64,000 nt of DNA, taken from NCBI GenBank assembly GCA_963678675.1, contig OY783192.1, positions 21,654,622 to 21,718,621 on the forward strand, given 5' to 3'. Both the position numbers and the translations under genes were made by a program. Of the stretch, positions 54,845 through 64,000 are shown in pieces. The notes under the pieces were generated by a model that ran no database searches, was not told where the DNA came from, and was given only the letters and a program-made list of their open reading frames with translations. Origin of the DNA: Xiphydria camelus. Lineage: Eukaryota > Arthropoda > Insecta > Hymenoptera > Xiphydriidae. Positions within the stretch are counted from its first letter, which is position 1. Each line of letters begins with the position of its first letter.

Positions 54845-56839
54845 ATGGGTGATTTTGAAAAAGAACAAGAACGCCTTCTCAATCTCTGGAATGATTTAGA
54901 AAATGATGACGAGGTAATTGATCACGACGATTCAGAGCAAGATGAAGAAATAGATAATGTGAGTATATCTAGCAACTACCCTGACTTGGAACAGGAAGTT
55001 GAAGTTGAAGAGCAAGGGGAAGAGGAAGTGGAAACTGTAGAATCGAATAGAGAAAATTACTTTTTGGGAAAGAATGGAAGAAAATGGTGCATAAAATGTA
55101 GTAACAGAAATGTTAGAACTAGAGCAGAGAATATTATTACTCACTTGCCAGGAGTTAAAAATTACGCAAAAAGTGCCAAAACTCCCCTTGAATGTTTCTT
55201 ATTATTTATCGATGAGCAGATTATTGCTGACATTGTCCAGCACACTAACTAAAGAATTATAGAGAAGTCCGATATATGGAAAGCTTCTCCCCATTATGGA
55301 GAAACATCTGTGGTTGAAATTAAGGCGGTATTCGGTCTTCTTTACTTGACCGGTATATTTAGGAATAACCATCGTCATCTGTATGAGCTATGGAATGTAG
55401 ACGGTACTGGAATGGAAATATTTCGCTGCACAATGAGCCAAAGACGATTGGAATTCTTAGTGTCTTGTTTGCGCTTTGACAATAAGAATAATCGAGGCCA
55501 AAGATCCAGTATTGATACATTGGCTCACATCAGAGGTGTTTTTGAAAAACTTGTAGACAATTGCAAAGCTGCTTACTCTCCATCTGAGTATCTGACGATC
55601 GACGAAAAGCTGGAAGCATTTCGTGGAAAATGCTCATTCAGACAATACATTCCGAATAAACCTGCCAAATATGGCATCAAAGTGCTCTTGCAGATGCTCG
55701 TACCTATTATGTGGTAAATATGGAGGTATATGTGGGCCAACAACCCGAGGGTCCATTTAGGGTTAGCAATAGTCCTAAAGATATAGTCGATAGGTTAGTT
55801 GCTCCAGTATCAGGAACAAAACGTAACATTACCTTTGATAACTGGTACACCAGTTTTGACCTTCTGGTGAAGTTGCGCGAAACTCATAAACTGACTGCTG
55901 TGGGAACCATAAGAAAAAATAAGCGGGATATACCGCCAGAGTTTTTGAATCTAAAACATAGGGAACGATATTCTAGTATATTTGGATTTCAAGAAGGATA
56001 CACTCTCGTTTCTTATTGTCCAAAAAAGGGCAAAGTTGCTTTACTAATATCGTCTCTTCATCATGACGATACAGTTGAAAACTCGACAAAAAAACTTCCA
56101 GAAATAATCACATTTTATAATGGAACTAAATGTGGGGTTGATGTGGTGGACCAGATGTCTGCATCTTATAATGTAGCGCGCAACAGTCGACGATAGCCAA
56201 AATAACACTATTTTTTTCTCTGCTAAATACTGCGGGAATCAATAGCTATGTCATATGGAAAGCTAACAATAATTGAGGGGGTCAGAAGCCAAGGGGTCCA
56301 AGTAGAAATACAAGTTTTCCGAGATGCTCCACATTAAAGTATTCTTGTTCTTTAAAAATACCTGCAATTTCTTTGCCTCAAATATATAAGCTGTATGAAC
56401 TATTCATACACCTTATACACTTGAGGCAAAGGAAAATTGCAGGTATTTTTAAAGAACAAGAATACTTTAATGTGGAGCATCTCGGAAAACTTGTATTTCT
56501 ACTTGGACCCCTTGGCTTCTGACCCCCTCAATTATAACAAATTACCAAGAAGACTTTTTCTTAAACAATTGGGACTTCAGTTGATAAAAGAGCAGCAGAA
56601 ACAAAGAATGATGAATCCCAGGCTTACGCGGAGTTACGAGGTAACACTCGAACAATTTTGGATGAAAATTCACAACCAACTCCCAAGAAGAGGAGACCAA
56701 ATTAGCAAGGGAGGTGTTCAGAATGTCCTCGCTCTAGAGATAGGAAAACTAAATACGTATGTGAATCCTGCGATGTACTTATATGTCTTGAACACTCTGT
56801 AACATACTGCAAAAAATGTTCCGAAATCAATAGTCAATA
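54845..56839 (+). pseudogene. piggyBac transposase 2, multiply broken
   Basis: Starts MGDFEKEQERLLNLWNDLEN with an acidic N-terminus, then NVRTRAENIITHLPGVK. A stop lies near 55250. The catalytic region follows: LTIDEKLEAF (first Asp), a one-base frame change near 55690, ITFDNWYTSF (second Asp), CGVDVVDQM (third). NSRR is then followed by TAG where Trp is conserved. A frame change and the hairpin MITE (56272-56532) come next. The C-terminus includes LPRRLFLKQLGLQL and a cysteine-rich end with CSECPRSRDRKTKYVCESC and CLEHSVTYCKKC. It is the same overall architecture as the intact copy at 14.5 kb but a different lineage. Confidence 0.9.
56272..56532. mobile_element. Hairpin MITE in piggyBac 2, TA duplication
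   Basis: 261 bp, nearly perfect arms of about 120 bp (ATTGAGGGGGTCAGAAGCCA ... and inverse) with a loop around GTATGAACTATTCATAC. TA at 56270-56271 and 56533-56534. Ends match the MITE in the mariner at 21516. Confidence 0.92.
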
Positions 56840-57205
56840 ACTTTTTTTACTACTTTATGAAAACGTGTTCTGTTTTTTTTCTTTCATAAATGTAGAATAT
56901 ATTCTATAATTTTGTTTACTGTTTGTGTCATATTTGTTTCGGTTTCTATCAACTAAGAATACTGTGAAATAATAATACTTCAAAAATTCATGTTATAAGT
57001 TGTAACTTGTGTTATAAATAATAAAAATACTCTTTTTCTACTTCTGTTTTATTCTCGTATATAAATATACTACCACAAAACATAAAACAGTAAAATTTCC
57101 TCATTAAAATATAACAGATAAATAAAAATCCTCATTTGAATTTGGGGTTTATCACACCCCACCTGTCGGAACTCGTGAAAAAAATTGCACGTGTCGGATG
57201 CCGGG

Positions 57206-57591
57206 TTAAGGTAGTTGGACCACTATAGCATTTTTCGAGCAATTTTTTAAAACTTGTCAGATTTTAGATTATAAAAAAACTGATAACTTTTCCTTATGAA
57301 TGAAATCATTCTAACGTTTAGAAATAGAGATATTCGGTTTTTATTTCTCCATTGAAATTAATGAGACAGGGCCGTCTGGAACCTCCGCAGTCGCGCGTGT
57401 GCGGGCGTGCGCGCGGCGTAGTACTGCCCTGTCTCATTGATTTCAATGGAGAAATAAAAAACGAATATCTCTATTTCTAAACGTCAGAATGATTTCATTC
57501 ATAAGGAAAAGTTATCAGTTTTTTTATAATCTAAAATCTGCAAGATTTAAAAAATTGCTCGAAAAGTACTATAGCGGTCCAACTACCTTAA
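57206..57591. mobile_element. TTAA-flanked hairpin element abutting piggyBac 2
   Basis: TTAA at 57206-57209 (shared with piggyBac 2) and 57588-57591. Ends GGTAGTTGGACCACTATAGC / inverse; arms of about 150 bp, nearly perfect; GC-rich loop (CGCGCGTGTGCGGGCG). No coding capacity. Confidence 0.9.
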
Positions 57592-58603
57592 ACCTCAAAC
57601 GATTTAGATCAATATACGTAAAATACATTTATAGATGTCTAATCTCATTATTTTTATGCTCCAACTGCTAGACTACAGATTTCGAATTATCGATATATAT
57701 ATATATGTAATTTTTTAATAAATAATTCATTGTTGTATTTAACGGACTGAAATGCGCGCGGAAAAGTCTAGGCAGTGGTGCTCCCGCCAAGTGGTGAACT
57801 TTGGCAGAGAACTTCCCCATTGTTCCGGCGCGTGGAAACGAGGATTGTTGGATACAGTGACAGGAATTGAGCGGTGGTGACGGAAGGCTAGGGCGTGCTG
57901 CAGATTCCGTGTGAAGTTTATTTTAGCCAGGAGTAGTACAGCTCAAGGCGGAGTGTCCGCGGTGGTTGCTCGATTACAAATGAAGACCGGACGCTCTGGT
58001 CGGTAGCTTTATTCCGCACGTCGCGTACCTAACAATAAGTCCAAAATTCCCCTGATTGTGAGTCGGGAGGTAAGGGGTAAGGGGGGTTTCCCGTTAGAGT
58101 CAGAGTCCCTCGGGGTTGTGCCTTACCTGGATACCGTTCTGTCGGTGAGTAATTCACGGGCATAACGGTAAAAGTTTAGTACCAGCAGGATAAAGTTTCT
58201 CAAACTCTACACTATTTTATTCTAATCAACCGTTAATTTTTCCTTTCCAGTACAATAAAACAACTGAGTCCTTCAAATTTTACTGTGCTGCGCTATAAAT
58301 TTTGATGCGTTCACTATTAAAAAATCCGTTAGGTTTTGACAAAAATTAAGTCATATATTAATTTTTCCTGGATACTACAAGAAAATTTTCTAAAAGAGAA
58401 TTTTGAACCAAATTTACTGTGCGGAGCACAGCAATTTTTCTAAGATTTTTTTCTCCGTATATGGTTGAATTGTGGACCTCTTGTTAATATATCACCCAGG
58501 AAAGCTACAATATCTACGTGTTAATTTGGAGTAGGTACCTACTTTTTCGACTTTGGCATGCTCTGATGAGTTTTTATGCGCTATTATATAATACATCACA
58601 TAC
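57592..58603. other. No gene seen; possible LTR scrap
   Basis: 57775-58140 is richer in GC and contains GCTCAAGGCGGAGTGTCCGC and GTCGCGTACCTAACAATAAG, similar in style to the text at 3230 and 1150. No ends could be defined. Confidence 0.3.
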
Positions 58604-58808
58604 AGGGTGGATCTCAGAACGCGGGCCATAGAAATTGTACGTGTGCGAGTGAGAACATGTAGCGAGTACACAAGAGCCTCTCTGTCACACATTTCCTTAG
58701 ACTAGTACAATTGGAGTGTGTGCGTCAGAGAGGCTCTTATGCACTCGCCGCATGTTCTCACTCACACTTATGCAATTTCTATGGCCCGCGTTCAGATATC
58801 CACTCGGT
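58604..58808. repeat. Palindromic MITE, ~95-bp arms
   Basis: GGGCCATAGAAATTG, GCGAGTGAGAACATGTAGCG, AGAGCCTCTCTG pair with their inverse. Preceded by ATACAGGGTGGATCTCAGAA, and the right side ends TTCAGATATCCACTCGG. Related to the arms around the hAT element at 25.7-27.9 kb. Confidence 0.8.
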
Positions 58809-59281
58809 ACATAGACAGTGTGTATTCGAGGAAGCTTAACATAGGCAATATGCCGTAGTACTCTCTAAACCGTACGCTATTGATTATCGACTTGAGGATA
58901 CTGTAATAATTGGTTCTAACGATTTACCAGTAGGTACTTGGCAATCGTTTCTGTAGAAAATCCCTAAGCCCTGTTCCTCTAGTACCCATAAAAATATGGC
59001 GAGGATCGCGTCAGGAAGAAATGTTGAAAATCGTAGTACTTTAATTGTTGAAATGATATAAAATTATTGGGTTTCGATATGTATCCTTAAAATGAAAATA
59101 TTCTGTTTTTTGGCGACTTATTTTTATGACGGTAACCGGGGAGCGCTAATTTTGGAGAGTAGTAACCCTAACTAATGTCTGGCATTTCCCGCGTGACCAC
59201 GTGTTTACGACTGCCTAGCGATCGTGACTTAAGGATTTTCTTTAGAAGCTATTGTGTGGCACTGAAAGTCGTTAGAACCAA
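58809..59281. other. No gene seen
   Basis: Unassigned; short open frames only. Confidence 0.35.
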
Positions 59282-59283
59282 TA

Positions 59284-61704
59284 GGTGCCCATACACACAG
59301 AGTTCGAACTGTCGGTTTGAACCGCCAGTTCGAACCGCCGGTTTTATCTGCCGGTTGAAACCGTCGTCGTTCACTAACGTAGAATAGAAATCCGTGGTTT
59401 ATAAACTGACAGGTTGAACCGCCACAGGCAACGTTAAGCGTGTTAAGCTGGCCATAAGCAGTGGACGGCGACAGTTTTTCCCGTCGGTCTGGACTGACGG
59501 GTAAAGCTAGGAATCCACTACACTCGACTCGACTCGACTCGACACGACACGACTCGACGCGACTCGACACGACGCGTTTCTGATCGCATGATTTTCCATG
59601 TATTTAAATGGCGTAGAAATCCACTAGGCTCGACACGACTCGACTCGACTCGACACGACACTTTTCTGGCTGGCCAGAAATTTGTCGCGTCGAGTCGAGT
59701 CGAGTCGAGTCGAGCCTAGTGGACACGGTTTGCGTGCACATCGAGATATGGACTGATGAACGAACAGTTGAATTGCGGCAGTCTTGCTTAGAAAGTCTAG
59801 AAGGGCAGTTCGAAGATTTTACATTAATTTCGCAGGGGAATGGAGGAGGATCTCATTAATAAAGTTAGAGCATATGAGATGCTGTAAAATATACATAGTT
59901 TGAAATGTAGAGATCAAAATATAATATATGCAACGAAGCTTGAGAAGAAATCTCAAAAGCCTTGAATAGACCAAGTAAACATAAATAGGTATATATAGTA
60001 AATTTCTATCTGTATAGATGTTACAGAGAAGCAATAATTGGAAAAATTATAGAGCCATACACGATGTATCCTTGTACGTTAAAATTTAAAAGGACGAAGC
60101 ACTACCGTTGTGTCGAGTAGCGTCGAGTCGAGTCGCGTCGGGTCGAGTGTAGTGGATTCCTAGCTTAAGTGTGACACTTCGATCTGGCGCGTGGCGCGTC
60201 CACTAACTGAAAGGTAAAACTGCCGGTTTAGGTGCCCATACACACAGAGGTCGAACTGTCAGTTTGGAACGGCGCGGTTCGAACCGGCAGTTTTACCTTT
60301 CAGTTAGTGGGCGCGCGACGCGCCAGATCGAACCGTCAGGCTGACCCGTCAGTCCAGACCGACGGGAAAAACTGCCGCCGTCCACTAACATGCGTTTTAG
60401 CACGACAGACGGAACGTCGGTTCGTACCGCTACCGATATTGAACATGAAAATATAATTATTATTACAGGGTAGAAGTATGTAATAGTAATTCACCGGTCT
60501 CTCTCATGCAAAACGATGATGAAGATTATTAATTTCAGAATATCCTTAGATATAATTCATTACTTTTAATAACCTTTTGCAATTTTATAAAGCCTTAATT
60601 CTTTAAAAAATAGTAAAATAAATTATTAAATCTTCCAACATTTTTTTTTTCATCTGTCACGTTTTGTGTCCAACTTGAACGTAATTTTTCTGTTGATTAG
60701 TATTATAACTAAAATTAGTAAAAGTTATAAAAAACCGAGGTTTAATTGCTATTTTCAACGATTTCATTCTATACGAGATTGAGATTATCTCTCTGACGCA
60801 TGAACTCACGTCGCGTTATCCTTGTCGCACCTGCGGGAAACGCTAAACTCGAGCTTCTCGACTCCGAACCGAAGCAATACTCAATTATTTTGGTAAACTA
60901 ATAATTTTGAAAATTATGTTTATATCAAGTGAGTATTTAAAAAAGGAGTATATTGAATTTTCTACGAAAAAAACCTTTTTCGCTATTAAAACGTGTAAAT
61001 GCACTTTTGATGCTCTGGCGTAAAACCGAAAAAATTGACAAATTTTTGTTTCTGATGATTGCAATATTTCATTACTTTTAAAACGAAACAAAAATCATCG
61101 AAAAATACCAATTTTTAGTGAAGTTAGAGGCATTTGTTTACAAGAGCGCGCGGGCGCTACGGCGCGTATTTATATATAAAATTCAATATCTCGAGAACTA
61201 TTCATCGTAACAAAATGAGATAAAAACCAATCGTTTCATCTTGAAATTCTCTAAATTTTTTCCGGAGCATGTCTCGATAACTTGTCAATAGTTTTCGAGA
61301 TATTTAAAGAAAAAGCCGTACAAAAAATACATTTTTATTAAAAATTAAAAAGCAAACTTTGGCTTTATGTCACATTTGTTCTATATATTTTTCCGAGTAT
61401 TTTAAAAAAAGAAGAATTAAAATCGTACACTTATAAAGTACAAGCGCAACAAAATCGATTTTCTCAGCCCGTCTACTGTCGGTCGACACTACGGGTCGAT
61501 CTGCAGTTTTGCGGCCGGCCGGCCTGTCAGTTTTACCCGCGGGTTTCTATTCTGCGTTAGTGGACGACGACGGTTAAAACCGACGGATCGACCCGACGGT
61601 TCGAACTGCCGTTCCAAACCGACAGTTCGACCTCTGTGTGTATGGGCACCTTTTGAACCGCGCCGTTCCAAACCGACAGTTTGAACTCTGTGTGTATGGG
61701 CACC
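59284..61704. mobile_element. TA-flanked foldback element with doubled ends, GGTGCCCATACACACAGAG
   Basis: The end GGTGCCCATACACACAGAG occurs outward-facing at 59284 and 60231 (plus) and at 61650 and 61704 (minus), so one copy appears nested in or duplicated within another. TA flanks the outermost ends. Subterminal regions are full of CCGGTT/AACCGG and GTCGGT words. A palindrome at about 60186-60325 (GTCCACTAACTGAAAGGTAA) lies at one inner end. 60480-61440 is plain AT-rich with no gene. Confidence 0.75.
59504..60166. repeat. Nested foldback with TCGAC pentamer stems
   Basis: AAGCTAGGAATCCACTACAC at 59504 pairs with the inverse ending 60166. Runs of CGACT/CGACA pentamers (59523-59577, 59627-59662) oppose GTCGAGTCGAG runs (59685-59713, 60117-60150). 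Inner arms ATCCACTAGGCTCGAC / GTCGAGCCTAGTGGA also pair. Confidence 0.85.
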
Positions 61705-61859
61705 TAATTAGGTCGTATCGCAGCCTCGGGTCAACAACCAATATATAGAATGTACTATTGCATGTATTATAGGAATCGCCGACATCATGCGAGCGACATC
61801 ATTGGGTCGTAAACGGGCTCGACACTGGCAATCGGCCCAGTATCGCACCTACTTTGAAT

Positions 61860-62386
61860 TTAACCCTATGTGGTCACCAAGGGCTCACTTGACCCAGGCT
61901 TCAATTTTAAAGTTGACTGTACTTCTTTTTTTACAATCATAACTAGACCCTCGTCAAATTTTGGAACAAATGACTTCTTAAAAACTCGCACTACGAACCT
62001 TTTTCGGACTTCGGAAAAAGTTGTTTTTGAAACGTGTACTATAGAACTATTTAATGCATCAAAGTATTGTACTATATCTTATGAGAATCATCCGTTGACG
62101 TTATTAAGAAAACTCTAAAAATAAAGACATTTTTACACGTTTAGTGAAGCAGCTCATTTTTTATGTATCTACATATTCATGGTCGTTTTTGAATATGTCA
62201 TCATTTCATTTTGTACGTAAACACGGTGATTTTATATTCTACAATGTTCGAAGAATGTTCCATAATTTGTCGGTCTAAATTGGACGGACGTTGTTCGTGT
62301 AGCTTTTATTTAAAAACTGGTTACGTCAATGCGACCCATTTGTGACCATCGTGGAACTGTACGGACAGGTGACCATGGAGAGTTAA
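61860..62386. mobile_element. TTAA-flanked MITE (piggyBac-like)
   Basis: TTAA at 61860-61863 and 62383-62386; ends CCCTATGTGGTCACC and (inward) CTCTCCATGGTCACC. The motif GGGCTCACTTGACCC sits 17 bases inside the left end, like the palindromes in other TTAA elements here. The interior is AT-rich with no transposase. Confidence 0.65.
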
Positions 62387-62519
62387 AATAAAAGCCCGAA
62401 ACTGCTTGTGTTACTTTACCAGTACTTGTCATCTATATTGAACCAGTATTGGTAACAATAGGTATAAGGCCAATACTGAGCCGGTTGATCTACCAAATGT
62501 CGTTCATAAGCCGGCCAAA
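62387..62519. repeat. Cluster of CCAGTATTGG-like words (left part)
   Basis: ACCAGTATTGGTA, GGCCAATACTGAGCCGG and similar words; the cluster resumes at 63600-63830 beyond the TA element. Confidence 0.4.
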
Positions 62520-62521
62520 TA

Positions 62522-63519
62522 CAGTGCTCCCTGGCTAATTCGCCCGTAGTGGGACCGAGAATTCTAAGAATTGCTGAATTAGACAGGGCCCCCACTATGC
62601 TCGCAAGAGGTGTGGCTAAGACAGAGACAGCAGGAGTGTGCAAGAAGGATCGCAAGTCGATTAAGGGGAGGTTCTCTCAGATTCGGTCGAAACTAAAGCA
62701 AAGTTTGAGAATTTCTTGTGGGATAATGAAAAGGCATACGCGAACTTCCGGTTTTGATGGTTTCATTTGTTCATTATTCTAAAATGCTCGGAAATTTTTA
62801 TTACGAGAAAATTCAATATGGCGGTTCCAAAATGGCGCCGCCATATTGAATTGCCTTTTCATCATAACTCCAAGCACAGGTCTTGATCTATTGATCCGAT
62901 TCACTTCATTCAAAGTCTGCCCAAATAAATATATTTTTTTGTATGGCTTATACCTAGAATGAGCATGAAAAATTGTTGATTCATCATTTTTAAGCGAGGT
63001 CCACGCAAAAAAAAGGGTGTGAAAATTTCACTTTTTTTTAATGTCCATAATTTGGTTTATTTTTTGTCCACATTCATTCTAATTAGGTATAAGCCATAGA
63101 GAATTTCATAAGTTTTGATGACTTTAAGTTAAGACTGATTTCAGTTCACTACAAGAGGCTGCAGACCTGAAGTTTCCGGACGATGTCTCGCGTGCAGAGG
63201 CATACGAGAGCCCCCATTTTGGAGCCGCCATACTGAATTTCCTCGTAATAAAAATTTCCGAGCATTTTAGAATAATGAACAAATAAAACCATAAAAACCG
63301 GAAGTTCGTATGCCTTTTCATTATCCCACAAAAAATTCTCAAACTTTGCTTTAGTTTCGTCTGAATCTGAGAGAACCTCCCCTTAACGCGCGCTTTTCAA
63401 AATAACCTAACCGGCTTCTCCGGCGCATCAACTCGCGTATGACGTCACGAGTCAAGTGGAGGACATCTTTTCCCTCACGCGGCGAATTGCGTAGGGAGCG
63501 AATTAGCCAGGGAGCACTG
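62522..63519. mobile_element. TA-flanked foldback element, CAGTGCTCCCTGGC ends
   Basis: CAGTGCTCCCTGGCTAATTC at 62522 and its inverse ending at 63519, with TA on both sides. Inner arms at about 62664-62830 and 63210-63385 pair (AAACTAAAGCAAAGTTTGAG, ATTTTTATTACGAG..). The word CCAAAATGGCGCCGCCATAT sits at an arm tip. No coding. Confidence 0.82.
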
Positions 63520-63521
63520 TA

Positions 63522-64000
63522 ACTGGCCCGAGACTGACGCCACAGAAAAGTCCATATTCGCACTTTTGTTTCATCGAGAGAGTCATTAGGTAATCATCAA
63601 AACAATTAGCCTGATACTGGTACGGTAGATAGGCCATTCTCCGAATTTTACTTTCGCATCAAGTGCCGTTACTTGCACCCAGTATCGGGTCAACTTCTGA
63701 AGCCAGTTCCGTGACAGCCTTGAATGCTAATATTGGCCCGATTTGATCGTGAAGAGTATTCGTCCAGTATTGGCAAGAGTGCCGTGCCAGTATCGGGTCT
63801 CGGTTACCGGTACTGGGCTAGGACTGGCCCGATAGTCAATTCCTGCACGGGACCCGACGATCAATTTTCAAAATCGTTGCCCGCGCGCGCGCGCATGAAA
63901 GAAGGAAAGCCGCAACCGAAAAAAATGGAATTAAAACCACTTTAGCCAGCACCGTGGACCGATCCATCGCGTGGCCCTCGGTCATCGTTCCTCCAGGTGC
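63522..64000. other. No gene seen; CCAGTATCGGG-type words
   Basis: Contains CCCAGTATCGGGTC, CCAGTATTGGC, GCCAGTATCGGGTC and GGTACTGGGC between 63680 and 63820. The last 60 bases are GC-rich. No gene seen. Confidence 0.4.

Larger units (their letters stand above)
54498..57209 (+). mobile_element. piggyBac-family transposon 2 (degenerate)
   Basis: TTAA at 54498-54501 and 57206-57209. Ends CCCGCATCCGACACGTG and (inward) CCCGGCATCCGACACGTG. The word CACACCCCACCTGTC recurs in direct orientation near 54700 and 57160, and its inverse (GGGGTGTAAC) is next to the left end. Carries a broken transposase and a hairpin MITE. Confidence 0.9.

Noticed and set aside
12..64000. Bacterial-style operons or ribosome binding sites
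   Set aside because: Introns, transposon families and composition are eukaryotic. Several listed frames begin with GTG or TTG, which are not credible starts here; I moved the piggyBac start to the ATG at 16216.

Overview
This window is non-host repeat DNA from an animal genome, very probably an insect and possibly a hymenopteran. The clade is inferred from the transposon mix: piggyBac, Transib, mariner, hAT, PIF/Harbinger, Helitron, a non-LTR retrotransposon and tRNA-primed LTR elements. The composition is AT-rich, and the transposon genes carry GT-AG introns. I find no convincing conserved host gene, no rRNA operon, no intact tRNA and no prokaryotic gene organisation. There is one 200-base assembly gap (22501-22700).

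Layout. 1-3200: minus-strand LTR-retrotransposon remnants with tRNA-Trp-type and tRNA-Lys-type primer sites and a 68-bp minisatellite. 3.7-9.1 kb: small MITEs, a Helitron helicase scrap, a striking 10-bp repeat that forms a continuous heat-shock-element lattice, and foldback repeats. 9.5-18.75 kb: a non-LTR retrotransposon whose ORF1 is split twice. The first insertion is a Transib transposon, itself hit by a TA-flanked MITE. The second is a TTAA-flanked piggyBac with an intact 574-codon transposase, the only full-length gene seen. 21.1-25.3 kb: a mariner split by a hairpin MITE and by a 2.7-kb TTAA element that holds further nested elements. 25.7-27.8 kb: a degenerate hAT. 28.2-32.1 kb: foldbacks, a duplicated spliced leader plus start exon, and an element packed with TGACGT motifs carrying a 5S rRNA-derived segment. 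34.4-42.9 kb: MITE copies and a TA-flanked 6.8-kb element carrying two Helitron copies and further nested elements. 44.4-53.8 kb: an interval bracketed by Harbinger-type ends and filled with alternating palindromic modules. 54.5-57.6 kb: a broken piggyBac sharing a TTAA with an adjacent hairpin element. 58.6-63.5 kb: foldbacks, including stems made of TCGAC pentamers.

Most sequence is explained by repeated insertion of elements into elements. Target duplications (TA, TAA/TTA, TTAA) and split reading frames give a relative order of events. Only the piggyBac at 14.2-16.5 kb looks potentially competent. All other transposase genes have frameshifts, stops, deletions or insertions. Calls rest on motif recognition and reading the sequence by eye; no database or alignment was run.
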